Positions 9,636 to 18,724 of a stretch of DNA of 64,000 bases are shown here, one piece after another. The first letter of the stretch is position 1. The number at the start of each line of letters is the position of its first letter. The notes under the pieces are model-generated. The model searched no databases. It saw only the letters and a list, made by a program, of their open reading frames with translations, and was not told where the DNA came from. A program made the translations under genes and the position numbers. This DNA is from Blastopirellula sp. J2-11. Its GTDB lineage: Bacteria > Planctomycetota > Planctomycetia > Pirellulales > Pirellulaceae. Where the stretch lies: the NCBI RefSeq assembly GCF_024584705.1, contig NZ_CP097384.1, positions 3,968,001 through 4,032,000 of the forward strand, read 5' to 3'.

Positions 9636-12314
9636 CTACGGCGCAATCACCGGCACGACTACATAGGGAGTCTCGTTCAACCAATTAGGCCACAGCGCGC
9701 CTCCTTCCGCGTGACGAGCTTCGATGTAGTACTGAAGATCGTAGTTGGGATCGATTTCTTCCGCTGGGATCTGTGCCTGATAAGCTCCATCCGCGCCTTC
9801 CTCCACCATCGCCATTTGGTTCCAGGACTTGGTTTGATTCAGCGGGCGATAATAGACCGATACCGAATCGAGCGGCCGATCACTAGAAACATGCACTACC
9901 ACCGGAATCGCTTGTCCGCGAAAGGTCGATTTGATTCGCTCATGACGGAACGTAATGTTCGCATCTTCCAGCGTTTCGCCGGGATACCGCTTCATCCCTT
10001 TTTCTTCGGCTGCAGAGAGACTTCGCTCACTTACGGCATTTTGATCCATCAAGTGCGCCACAAAATCGACATCTTTTTGCACGTCAACGATCCGATCTTT
10101 CCAATGTCCAATGTGCTCTTGCAAGCGGCTGGCGAAATCGGAGTTGTATTCTTTGGAGAAGCCCAGCACGAGATCGTCGTAGTAGTGATCGTTGGTCAGA
10201 TCGACGATTCGAGTCCAATGATTTTGAGCCGCTTGAATGTGCTTCCAGGCAAATTTCAAGCGGGTTTTCTCATTCGTGATCCGGAAGAACTCAAGATGGG
10301 TCGCCGCTATTTTCTTGTCCGCGTGGTAGCGAGCCAACAACGCCAGAACTTTCAAGTCGATCAAAGTTGCGTCAAATTCCGGATCTTGAGCAGCGCTGTT
10401 TTCTTGAAGTTTCTCCGCAGCGGCGAGCGCGACCTCGGTTTCGTCGGCGAGTTGCGACAGATAACGACTGACCTGAATCGGAGTCCACTTCGCGTTGAGG
10501 TTTCCCTGAATTGCATCTTCGACATAGGCGGAGTGAATGGAAGCCCAACCTTCGGATCGCCACTGCTGTCGACTTGCGAACGGGGCGATCGCATAAAATT
10601 GCGCGTAGTCGCTCGGCTGGATCGCACGATACGCATCAAGATGCATGCAGGCCATCATTTCTGGCCAAAATCGCCAATTGTTAGCGCTGAACTGGGTTGT
10701 GGCTGTAATCAACGGCAGAACCTGACTCGTCGCCCGAAACGCCGCTTCGACCTGGGCCCCAGCGTCTCCAAATCGATGGGCGAACTCACGCGACCAGACT
10801 CTGCGCGGCATATCGGGGTTATAGCCAAAACGTCCAAACGCGAGATAAAAGGCCCAATATCGCTCCTGTTCCCAGCGGTAATGTTCCAACGCTTCATCGG
10901 CGAAAATCCGCCAAGTTCCCGGCGCGTCGCCATACCCTTGATTGGAAAGAGGAGCGAACACTTCAAAACCTTCACCACCTCCCAAGGTGCAGCTCTCCGC
11001 AAACCGTGCGGCGTAACCAGGATCTCCCCACAACAAGAGTCGCGACGTTCCTACGTTCCATAAACGATACGTCACCCGATAGTTTCGATCGTGTCGCAGC
11101 ATGCTGCCGTATCCATAACGGCTTGCCGAATAGGCGATGTCTTCCGCCGCCGGATTGTAGGGAAGCCCCATATGCTCGCACCAATGTTTCGTCGAAACGT
11201 TAACGTCTAACCCGGCGTCGCGCGCCAAGTTGATCGTTTGCTGACTGAGGCTCTTGTACCGCAAGTCTAACTTGACCGAGCGGCCGCAAGCGGCGATCCC
11301 CTCGAAGAGCAGTTGGTAGTAACGCTCTTGCTCTTCGTGTGGAATTCCGCTTTCTAGATTCATCCGCAATTGCACGCCTGCGATATCGGGACACAGTCTT
11401 AAAAGCTTCTCCAACCCTTTGGCGCAGTACTTCGCCCGCTCTAAACCACTCGGCAGATTGATAACAGGAGACTCGCCAAAGTCGAGCCCCTCGCGAACTT
11501 CGACGACCGGCAATTGGGTCCACAGCCCCAGCGTAAAACCAACCCCATGCTCCTGGGCGATTTCGGTAATCCGGCGGAAGCGATGCAAACATTGATCGCG
11601 GTCTTCGTGGGACATGCCGGTGACTTGCACGTCGGGATACTCAGGCACGTCAAACATCCACGCATACGGCGGAATCATGTAATTGGCGTTGTGTCCGAAA
11701 GTTAGTGAAAAGTTATTGATCCGATTTTTTGCGAGCATGCCGAAATACCAGTGCCAATATTCCTCGCTCTCGTACCAATCGCGTTCCACGTCTTGATTAA
11801 AGAGTTGCTTGGTGACGCTGCGCACTTTCAAGTAGGGCGATTCGCGACAATCTTGAATAGCGTCGCAAACAGAGTCGAGTTCCTTCGCCAAGCGGATCGA
11901 CTCTGCGATTTCCAGCAATGCGTAGGCCGCGCCTCGTGGGTCACGTCCCGCAATCAATACTTGCGGTCTCGTAGCGTTCCATATTTTCGCAACTAACAAC
12001 GACTCGGCCTCCTCCGGCACCGAGAGCTGTTGCTCGCTTAGCAGTTGATCCACCAGACGGCTTTGGCCCGGAATCCCAATAATCAAATTGACATCCGCGG
12101 ATGGTTCCACTTTGAAACCTATGTCGACTGCGGCGCACTTATTTTGCAACCCGTTTTTCAGCGCCGTGATCGCATGCTCGACAGGCTTCGAGATCTCCCC
12201 ATCCATCACCAAATGCACTCTCTCCGAGTTGTTCGCCAAGAGAGGATTGCGTGACAATCCGAACAAAATCAGGATCAAGCCAGCGATTGCCAAGCGGCGT
12301 CGTACGTCTCGCAT
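9636..12314 (-). CDS. Large exported TIM-barrel-like protein, possible carbohydrate-active enzyme
   Basis: An 892-residue protein with a predicted signal peptide (MRDVRRRLAIAGLILILFG, cut near NPLLANN). Residues of about 25-150 resemble the small alpha/beta domain that precedes the barrel in GH20, GH67 and GH84-type glycosidases (DPRGAAYALLEIAESI). The next 350 residues look barrel-like, with aromatic and acidic segments (NNFSLTFGHNANYM, LRMNLESGIPHEEQE). The rest is helical with a short C-terminal Ig-like domain (SVYYRPLNQTKSW). No specific catalytic pair was identified, so substrate and family are not assigned. The ATG at 12314 starts at the signal peptide; upstream in-frame ATGs at 12365 and 12431 are possible. 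No neighbour suggests a pathway. Confidence 0.6.
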   Translation of the reverse strand: MRDVRRRLAIAGLILILFGLSRNPLLANNSERVHLVMDGEISKPVEHAITALKNGLQNKCAAVDIGFKVEPSADVNLIIGIPGQSRLVDQLLSEQQLSVPEEAESLLVAKIWNATRPQVLIAGRDPRGAAYALLEIAESIRLAKELDSVCDAIQDCRESPYLKVRSVTKQLFNQDVERDWYESEEYWHWYFGMLAKNRINNFSLTFGHNANYMIPPYAWMFDVPEYPDVQVTGMSHEDRDQCLHRFRRITEIAQEHGVGFTLGLWTQLPVVEVREGLDFGESPVINLPSGLERAKYCAKGLEKLLRLCPDIAGVQLRMNLESGIPHEEQERYYQLLFEGIAACGRSVKLDLRYKSLSQQTINLARDAGLDVNVSTKHWCEHMGLPYNPAAEDIAYSASRYGYGSMLRHDRNYRVTYRLWNVGTSRLLLWGDPGYAARFAESCTLGGGEGFEVFAPLSNQGYGDAPGTWRIFADEALEHYRWEQERYWAFYLAFGRFGYNPDMPRRVWSREFAHRFGDAGAQVEAAFRATSQVLPLITATTQFSANNWRFWPEMMACMHLDAYRAIQPSDYAQFYAIAPFASRQQWRSEGWASIHSAYVEDAIQGNLNAKWTPIQVSRYLSQLADETEVALAAAEKLQENSAAQDPEFDATLIDLKVLALLARYHADKKIAATHLEFFRITNEKTRLKFAWKHIQAAQNHWTRIVDLTNDHYYDDLVLGFSKEYNSDFASRLQEHIGHWKDRIVDVQKDVDFVAHLMDQNAVSERSLSAAEEKGMKRYPGETLEDANITFRHERIKSTFRGQAIPVVVHVSSDRPLDSVSVYYRPLNQTKSWNQMAMVEEGADGAYQAQIPAEEIDPNYDLQYYIEARHAEGGALWPNWLNETPYVVVPVIAP

Positions 12315-12767
12315 TTTGGTCAATCTAGGCGGCTCAGCCAAACTACTGCCTCTGTCGGAACGCATGTCAGTAACTACTTTCAGGGATCTGGAGGTGTGGA
12401 TGAAGGAAGACAAAATCTGACTTTCAGGCATTACGAAATTCGATCAGTAACAGAACGTGCGGCTACCGCAGCTCAGCGATTCGGCAAAGAACCCCGGCGT
12501 TAATCACAATTTCAAAAGCAACTTGCGACGCCGAAAACTTATGACGATTGGGGGAGGAAACCAAAATGGTCGAGTGGGTGATAATGCGCTTCGTCGTGAC
12601 GGAAAGCGGTGGCGTCAAACTTGTGGTTGGCATGCGCGCATATCGGTAGCGCCAACGCAACAAGGCATCGAAAATTGGCTCAAGCAACGGCGAGGAAAGA
12701 TCTTCTGCTTGACGATGGAAAGGCAAATTAGATTGCAGCTACCGCAAGCCAAGCGAAAGAGAGATTC
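12315..12767. other. Intergenic region without recognisable gene
   Basis: About 450 bp between a lipoprotein gene and the large exported protein gene. In-frame upstream start codons of the exported protein occupy 12315-12431; the rest (12432-12767) holds only short open frames without recognisable motifs. No hairpin with a T tract was seen. Confidence 0.45.
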
Positions 12768-13217
12768 TTACTTCAGGTCAATTACCAGCGGCAAGTTCTC
12801 TCCTTCTCGCACTTCCACTTCCAGTCCGCTCGTCGAACTTGCGCCATATTTTGGCGGAAATGGACGGACTGCTGCGATTGCTCCGCGCCGCGAAGCGCTC
12901 ATATCAAAATGGGCCCCCTCCTCGCGCGGAGGCGGAGCAACTTGGACCTTGTAGTGGGCAACCGGAATTTGATTGGAACCTTTGAAGAGCAGATCAAATT
13001 CTCCATCGTCGCCGGTCTGGCCGGCTGCGATATAGCCGTCCGAGGCGATGAACGTAATAATCGTCCCCGGCGAAATTGGCTTACCTTCGAGCGTCAACTT
13101 TCCGCCGACCGTGCCGGTTGGCCCACGAAATCCATCCTGACTGCAACCAGCGAAAGCAAGACCTAACGCGACGAGCAAAGACAATTGGTAGAGATTCATT
13201 GATTGATGTTTCAACAT
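12768..13217 (-). CDS. Small lipoprotein paired with a DUF1559 gene (copy 2)
   Basis: A 149-residue predicted lipoprotein with lipobox AFAGC (Cys25), then the regulatory beta-sandwich pattern seen in planctomycete DUF1559 partners: VGGKLTLEGKPISPGTIITF and a later YKVQV strand. The start at 13217 gives a basic N-terminus (MLKHQS) before the hydrophobic segment; an ATG six codons later (13199) would also work. It follows a DUF1559 gene by 109 bp on the same strand, as in the other two pairs of this window. Function unknown; probably an envelope-anchored accessory of the DUF1559 protein. Confidence 0.75.
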   Translation of the reverse strand: MLKHQSMNLYQLSLLVALGLAFAGCSQDGFRGPTGTVGGKLTLEGKPISPGTIITFIASDGYIAAGQTGDDGEFDLLFKGSNQIPVAHYKVQVAPPPREEGAHFDMSASRRGAIAAVRPFPPKYGASSTSGLEVEVREGENLPLVIDLK

Positions 13218-13270
13218 TGGCGACTGCGCCTTTCCGCGAATCAAAGGAAGGGGAGAATTGCGAGTTCGCA

Positions 13271-13295
13271 GTCTCGAATGACAGTCAATCGAGAC
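13271..13295. promoter_or_regulatory. Intercistronic hairpin in DUF1559 pair 2
   Basis: A 7-bp perfect inverted repeat (13271-13277 with 13289-13295) sits between the DUF1559 stop codon and the lipoprotein start, in the same relative position as the hairpin at 7869-7899 in pair 1, although the sequences differ. No T tract follows on the minus strand. Confidence 0.4.
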
Positions 13296-13326
13296 TTGCT
13301 GATTCTTGACTCCGTCGTTGTGCGCC

Positions 13327-14310
13327 CTACAGATTAGGCGTTACTTGTCCATCATTTCGGACGCCGAGGAAGGTCAGAACGCTAAGATCAATCGTGTCCG
13401 GAACAAAGTGAACGCTACCGTCCACGAACACGGCCAGCGCTCCGCCGGGATGGGCCGACGTTAACGGCGTATTGCGTCGCCATCCGCCTCCGCTCCCTAC
13501 GCCATCCTGATCAAGCACATCAGCGTTGGGCGAATATCGGATCGTGACCGTAGAAGCGGAAACGAACGTATCCTCTTGATTCTTGGTGTCCGGCGCTCCC
13601 ATCTGCCAGCCCCAATAGTAACCAGGTCGACGGTCCCCTTTTGACGTACGCGCCGCATCAAAGGTCAAGTTCGCGATCTCACCGACGATGAACGTATTCG
13701 ACGTTCCATCGGTGCAATCCCGCATACCGATCGTCTCATTCACCGGCAACATTCCGTCCGCCGTGTAGACGCCGCCGGGGTTATTATCAGCCGGAGCGGC
13801 GACGTTTCGCGTACTACTGACAAATTTTCCATCCGGACTATTCTCTGCGCCGGAAATGCCGAAGTACGAAAATTGAAAGAGATTATCGCTCCCATTCACC
13901 AGAAAGCGTTCAAGGGGACTAGAAGGACATTCGCCCCAGTTCACGGTAAAACCGTCAATCAACGCCCGATTGGCTTGTCCAATCGAAGTGCTGTTCCAAC
14001 CATGACCATTTCCAAATTGCCACTTATCGTAAAGCGCCGATTGCTCGGAAAACGGCATGATTCGTAGCCGCCAATTGCTCCCCCAAGATCCTGAAAGACC
14101 TTCATCACCATGAGGGAACACCTTGTTAGTATCGTGATAATTCTGCAGCGCTAGCCCCATCTGCTTTAAATTGTTGCTGCACTGCATACGACGTGCAGCT
14201 TCCCGCGCTTGCTGGACAGCCGGTAACAACAGAGCGATTAAGACGCCGATAATGGCGATAACGACCAGCAATTCTACGAGGGTGAAACCTCGGTTTTGAA
14301 ACGTTTTCAT
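13327..14310 (-). CDS. DUF1559 protein with prepilin-like N-terminus (copy 2)
   Basis: A 327-residue DUF1559 protein starting MKTFQNRG, then the [16 protein letters not shown] prepilin-like helix and the conserved [20 protein letters not shown] segment. The AGGAG ribosome binding site five bases before the ATG at 14310 fixes the start. The C-terminus carries the family's DGTSNT and [19 protein letters not shown] motifs. It lies 210 bp downstream of the FecR-like gene on the same strand, so it may be read from the sigma-factor operon or from its own promoter. Function unknown; exported and probably surface-assembled. Confidence 0.87.
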   Translation of the reverse strand: MKTFQNRGFTLVELLVVIAIIGVLIALLLPAVQQAREAARRMQCSNNLKQMGLALQNYHDTNKVFPHGDEGLSGSWGSNWRLRIMPFSEQSALYDKWQFGNGHGWNSTSIGQANRALIDGFTVNWGECPSSPLERFLVNGSDNLFQFSYFGISGAENSPDGKFVSSTRNVAAPADNNPGGVYTADGMLPVNETIGMRDCTDGTSNTFIVGEIANLTFDAARTSKGDRRPGYYWGWQMGAPDTKNQEDTFVSASTVTIRYSPNADVLDQDGVGSGGGWRRNTPLTSAHPGGALAVFVDGSVHFVPDTIDLSVLTFLGVRNDGQVTPNL

Positions 14311-14520
14311 ACAGTCTCCTGCGGAAGATTTAGATGAGTATATTGAGTGCTAAACAGAAACATCGAGGAATGCAGATCTAGGCTGAAACGGAGCTCGCCA
14401 CACGCTAAGTACGAAGCACAGCTCTCACGATGAATTAGCCCGAACGCTATTTTCCTTTCATCCAACTTCGATTCTTTCACGAAAAAACTTCGCCCTGTGC
14501 AGCGTGTGCGGCATCCCATT

Positions 14521-15951
14521 TCATTCGAGCGGCGTTACGACAATCCCATACATATTCGAACCGTCGTGACTTCCATATTTTGGTTTTGGCAACTCTCGTC
14601 GTCGAGAATCCACCCCTCCCAGCCGAATCGTTCCCGCCTCTGGAACCTTGCGCAACCAGACCGAAAAATTCCCTTCGATACTGCAGTTGGGGCCGACGCC
14701 CAATTCGGTGTGGGCATGCTGATCCTGCTCGATCCGAGGATCGAAATAAGGCCCCTCGTCCAATCCGACACGAAACCCCGTGTCGACATAATCTCGACTC
14801 AACCAGTCAGGCACGACAAAACATTCGGTGTAGAGAATGTAGACGTTCGCCGGAGCACGCAGCTCGAGATCAATTTGCAACGCTTCTTCATGGATTCGAT
14901 CGTAGTCCATTGTTTTCACGTACTCGGCGCCACGCAGAAAATGCGGGATCGCATCAGGCCCAATGCCATTCCACTGATGATTTCTATCCACATACGCAGG
15001 CGCGTCTTCTCCAAATCCCTTGGGAGCGACTTGATAAAAGCCGTAGTCAGAGTCATCGATAATGTTGTCCTGCACCGATGCAATCAATGCGGAATGATGC
15101 GCCGTTCTGTTGATATCACGCTCATCAGGAAAAAGCCCGGCGACGACGGATGACAAACGCACTATCTTGCCGCTCTCGTCGATCTGAATCGCGTCCCCTT
15201 TGCGCAATACCTGAGTATTCCGTTGTTGAGCGACATGCATTTTCCCTTGAAACACGGCGATGCTGTCCGGTTGTCCAGCGAAAGAGGAGAGGCCAAACCG
15301 GCCTCCTTGATCATTCACCGTACAACGCTGCGCTTCGATCGAAATCGCTTCCGCTGCGCCATGGGCGTCGGCGATCAAACTTCCTGATAGCAGTCGCAAA
15401 GCGTTGCGATGGACGACCTGAAGCTCAGCAGGTCCTTCGATCACCATGTCGACGCCTGCGGCCAACGAAACGCCGACCGATCCGTCAGAGAAACGGATCG
15501 ATCCGCCTGCGGGGATTTCGCGATTGGAGTTCGCTCCGTCGATCACCTGCAAATCGCTCGCGCTGGAGAAAGTGATTCTCGCAATCTCCTCGGTGGAACG
15601 CTGCATCTGCGAACGCACAACCCATGTCATCAGCAACGCGATTACGGCACAGGCCGCCAGCACGGTCACCATCCTCTGTTTGTCCGTCGGGATGGGAGAA
15701 CCGAAATTTTCCGTCTGAGATTTGGTCGCGGTGGGAAGGTGGATATCGGGAGAAGTGACAATCAGAGACGCGTTTAGGTCGGTGTAGGCGACAAAATACG
15801 CCAGCGCGTCTTCGTCTCGGTCTAGCAAGTCATTCAGCTCGCGCCACTCCTCGGCGCTCGCCGTGCCAGAGACGCAGCGTCCGATAAAGTCGGCGACCTG
15901 ATCGGAAACCTCAGGCAACTCGGGCAATCGTTCTGGGAAGCCGGATTTCAT
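14521..15951 (-). CDS. FecR-domain protein, probable anti-sigma factor
   Basis: A 476-residue single-pass membrane protein. The first 60 residues (VADFIGRCVSGTASAEEWRELNDLL) form a cytoplasmic helical segment expected to bind the sigma factor. A transmembrane helix spans about residues 94-113. A FecR-type beta domain follows (INGANSNREIPAGGSIRFSDGSV appears as IDGANSNREIPAG, then QGKMHVAQQ), and then a 200-residue planctomycete-type C-terminal domain. Start 15951 overlaps the sigma-factor stop codon as ATGA, indicating translational coupling. Known FecR proteins transmit envelope signals to an ECF sigma factor; this role is inferred from pairing. A longer frame from 15990 inside the sigma gene is unlikely. 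Confidence 0.8.
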   Translation of the reverse strand: MKSGFPERLPELPEVSDQVADFIGRCVSGTASAEEWRELNDLLDRDEDALAYFVAYTDLNASLIVTSPDIHLPTATKSQTENFGSPIPTDKQRMVTVLAACAVIALLMTWVVRSQMQRSTEEIARITFSSASDLQVIDGANSNREIPAGGSIRFSDGSVGVSLAAGVDMVIEGPAELQVVHRNALRLLSGSLIADAHGAAEAISIEAQRCTVNDQGGRFGLSSFAGQPDSIAVFQGKMHVAQQRNTQVLRKGDAIQIDESGKIVRLSSVVAGLFPDERDINRTAHHSALIASVQDNIIDDSDYGFYQVAPKGFGEDAPAYVDRNHQWNGIGPDAIPHFLRGAEYVKTMDYDRIHEEALQIDLELRAPANVYILYTECFVVPDWLSRDYVDTGFRVGLDEGPYFDPRIEQDQHAHTELGVGPNCSIEGNFSVWLRKVPEAGTIRLGGVDSRRRELPKPKYGSHDGSNMYGIVVTPLE

Positions 15952-16487
15952 ACGAGAACTTTCAGGCGAGCCAAGTATTGATGGACGCATTGAAGGAGAG
16001 ATTTTCGAATCCGGTGAACTCTCACATAGACCGTGCTAGGTCGAATGTTGAATTCTTCCGCGATTAGCTCCACATCCGCCATCGGCTTATAAAATTTGCC
16101 CAGAAGTAATCTCTGCTCTTCGGGAAGTTGCTGTAGGCAATAACGCAGCGCGGCCAAGTGATCTTCGACGGCATGTTGATTCGAGTCGACGCGGGCAATT
16201 ATCTTTTGCACCGTATCCTCTGTCAGCTGACAGGGAGCTCTCGATTGCTGACGATAATAGGTCAGCACCTTCACCTTGGCGAAGCCGCGCATCCAAACAA
16301 AGAAATTGCGATCCGGATCGTACTGATCCCGCTTTTCCCACAATGCGATCGACACCTCCTGCATGACGTCCTCGGCATGCGTTCGATTCGACACCAGCGA
16401 GCAGATGTAATGCAAAATGCGGCTATGATAGCTCGTCAACAGACGCACGAAGTCTTCGTCAGTAAACTGGCTATCCCTAGGGTTCAT
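15948..16487 (-). CDS. ECF-type RNA polymerase sigma factor
   Basis: A 179-residue sigma-70 family protein of the Rhodopirellula/Verrucomicrobium ECF type. Region 2 is visible as FVRLLTSYHSRILHYICSLV...AEDVMQEVSIALWEK and FFVWMRGFAKVKVLTYYRQ. Region 4 is the LPEEQRLLLGKF...IAEEFNIRPSTVYVRVHRIRKSL helix-turn-helix. The ATG at 16487 starts close to the conserved helix; an ATG nine codons upstream (16514) is an alternative. The gene is coupled to the FecR-like gene by ATGA overlap. Targets are not visible from sequence; the adjacent DUF1559 and lipoprotein genes downstream are the nearest candidates. Confidence 0.88.
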   Translation of the reverse strand: MNPRDSQFTDEDFVRLLTSYHSRILHYICSLVSNRTHAEDVMQEVSIALWEKRDQYDPDRNFFVWMRGFAKVKVLTYYRQQSRAPCQLTEDTVQKIIARVDSNQHAVEDHLAALRYCLQQLPEEQRLLLGKFYKPMADVELIAEEFNIRPSTVYVRVHRIRKSLLQCVHQYLARLKVLV

Positions 16488-17077
16488 GAGCCAAATAGGT
16501 CCAACGGGCAACAACCGGAAATCAAAAAGGCGATAGATGCCTGCACCTATTTAGCAGTGCGCTTGAATTCCTTTCAAGAAAACGAGAAAAAAACGGGGCA
16601 TTGTTCGTTTCTTACCCACTTTCCCTCTCCAGTTCGCGCCAAATGCAATCGCGACGTCGGCGCAAGATACCAAAGTCACGACATAGCAAATTAACTTGCC
16701 TGCGAACTCCGTAACGAGAAAGCCGAAGGCTTCCCCTTATGATCGGCGACAATTCAGGGCGATGACCTGATCAAACGTTGGACGAAACCGCTCCCCAAAT
16801 TGCGTTCTGAGTCTCACGGAGAAGCAGTAGAATGCTTGGCGTCTGAGTCGACATGCGACGCTTTGCAAATCACATTGAGTGTGATTGACCAATGCAGATG
16901 GTCGGGAATGGTCGTTCGTGAAGAAAGCGCCCGCTGTCTCTGCCGAAATACACGATTGCGAAACCGACGATCCCTAACCAGGTTTCATCGCTTGCCAAAT
17001 CGTGGAGCGATTAATGGGGCCTCACCATCAAGCACGCATCGTGCTCGACACTCAGCAGCCATGGGAGATAGCAGCGA
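16488..17077. other. Intergenic region between the sigma and export operons
   Basis: About 590 bp between the start of the sigma-factor gene and the 3' end of the TolC-like gene, both on the minus strand. It should contain the sigma-factor promoter. Short open frames on the plus strand (for example near 16800-17123) show no recognisable domain or convincing coding pattern. Confidence 0.45.
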
Positions 17078-18724
17078 TCACCGGCGAGATCCAGGGGGAG
17101 CGATTGACAGTGCTGCGCGGTAATCCGCCATCGCAGCAAAATAGTCCGCCTGCGCCTCAATCAAGAGAAACCGAGCGTCTGTTGCGGATTGCTCATAGAT
17201 ATTGAGTGAAATCAGATCAATATCACCAGCGTTGAATTGCTCTCGTCCCAGGTCCAACGTTTGGGCGGCAAGACGCAAGTTTGTATTTGCCCTCTTGATA
17301 CGTTCTGCGGACGCCTGCAGCGCAGAAACGGCGTCTTGGACGGCCGCAGTCACCCGGTTAACGGCAAACTGCCGTTTGATTTCATTTTGAGTAAGCTTGC
17401 CCTGTACGGATTCAATCATACCGCGGGCTTTTCGACGTTGCAGAGGTATCTCGCCGTACAGACCTGCTTCTAATTGAAAAGGCGTCTTGTCTCCCTTGGG
17501 GCTAGCGGCCGCGCCAACATCTTTTTTGGCCAGAATGCTCGCGTCTAATTGCGGAAGCAGCATGTTCTCTGCTCGGGCAAGTTCGATACGAAGCTGCTGA
17601 GCCTGCATGTTCAGTTCGCGCAACTCGGGAGAAGCTGCAACCGCTTGCGCGATGTCGCTGGCAAGTTCGTTACTGTCTGGTAACGAAGAAGCGGGAAATA
17701 ACCTTGGAAGCTGCGATTCAGCCGGAATGATGGGCTCACCGTCATCACGACGCAAGTACAAGGAGAGTTTAATCGCCGCTTGCTGAAGTTTTCGTTCCGA
17801 CTGGATTACCTTAGCCTCGCGAGAAGCAATCAATTGATCATTATTGATTCGCACGATCTGCGGCAAGTCGCCTGCTTTGACGCGTTCCTCAATTTGATTC
17901 ACGCGATGTTGAGCCAACTCTAGCAAGGCTCGCTGCGCATCGACTGCTTGGCCAGCCGCTACCCAGTACCAATAGTTGATAGAGGCCAATCTTACGACCT
18001 CCAGCACCTGGGCTTGAATCGCCGGTTCGACAGCTTGTCTCGCAACAGTTGATTTCAGAAGCGCCTCGCGCCGTTTGTCGATTGTGCGACCTTGGAGCAG
18101 TGGAGTCCCCAAGCCTAATGCAAATTCGCCTCCCTCATTGGTTGCACGCTCGCCGTACCAGGGTTCAAAATTACCGTCTCCAATCTTGTACCCGCCGTAG
18201 GCATAGCCGCCGCCGTACAGCGGCTGCTCCAATGAAATGCCGTTTCGGTAGGTTTTGTAGTACCCCATCGGCGCAGCGATTCCAAATCCTTTGACCTTCA
18301 GGTCAAACTCTCCCGCGGCGCTCGCTTGCTTGCCATCCGCAATCTGGCGTTCCAAGATGGCGCTGAGAACTTTGGGATATGACATTTGCACCGAATGAAG
18401 AACTTCTTGCAGCTCAAGCTGTGCAGGCGCCAAAAGCAACTCCGCCTCGGCCATGGGAAGAACAAGCGGTTCTGGCAATAGCTGAAGCTCCTCCATCTCT
18501 TGAAGATGCGAAGCCGGTGCGATTTCACCAGCGTGGGATTCTAGTGTTGAGCTAACCTCAGACATATCAGCCTTATTGCGATCTTCAATCAGCAATTCGT
18601 TGTTGTCCGAAGCGATTGCCCGATGCTGGCTTTTGGGTGGACGAGGCGCACCAGAACGACATCCACCGCAAAATAACGAGAGCACTACAACGCAAATCAG
18701 GCTATATGAAGTGAGCTCACTCAT
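17078..18724 (-). CDS. TolC-family outer membrane efflux lipoprotein
   Basis: A 548-residue protein with a lipoprotein signal (LSLFCGGC, Cys22) and two repeats of the outer membrane efflux protein family, rich in long helices (VARQAVEPAIQAQVLEVVRLASINYW and ASPELRELNMQAQQLRIELARAENMLLPQLDASI). It should form a trimeric outer membrane channel with a periplasmic alpha barrel. The N-terminal 100 residues before the first repeat are low in structure. Its start ATG overlaps the stop of the adaptor gene (ATGA at 18721-18724), so the two are translationally coupled. It is the last gene of the ABC-adaptor-TolC operon. No terminator with a T tract was seen after it. Confidence 0.85.
   Translation of the reverse strand: MSELTSYSLICVVVLSLFCGGCRSGAPRPPKSQHRAIASDNNELLIEDRNKADMSEVSSTLESHAGEIAPASHLQEMEELQLLPEPLVLPMAEAELLLAPAQLELQEVLHSVQMSYPKVLSAILERQIADGKQASAAGEFDLKVKGFGIAAPMGYYKTYRNGISLEQPLYGGGYAYGGYKIGDGNFEPWYGERATNEGGEFALGLGTPLLQGRTIDKRREALLKSTVARQAVEPAIQAQVLEVVRLASINYWYWVAAGQAVDAQRALLELAQHRVNQIEERVKAGDLPQIVRINNDQLIASREAKVIQSERKLQQAAIKLSLYLRRDDGEPIIPAESQLPRLFPASSLPDSNELASDIAQAVAASPELRELNMQAQQLRIELARAENMLLPQLDASILAKKDVGAAASPKGDKTPFQLEAGLYGEIPLQRRKARGMIESVQGKLTQNEIKRQFAVNRVTAAVQDAVSALQASAERIKRANTNLRLAAQTLDLGREQFNAGDIDLISLNIYEQSATDARFLLIEAQADYFAAMADYRAALSIAPPGSRR

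Noticed and set aside
9711-11063. A 450-codon plus-strand frame inside the large exported protein gene
   Set aside because: No signal, no domain and no conserved pattern; the minus-strand frame is longer and has a signal peptide.
16800-17123. A 107-codon plus-strand frame in the gap before the TolC gene
   Set aside because: Composition is unlike neighbouring proteins, no start signal, and it runs into the antisense of the TolC gene.
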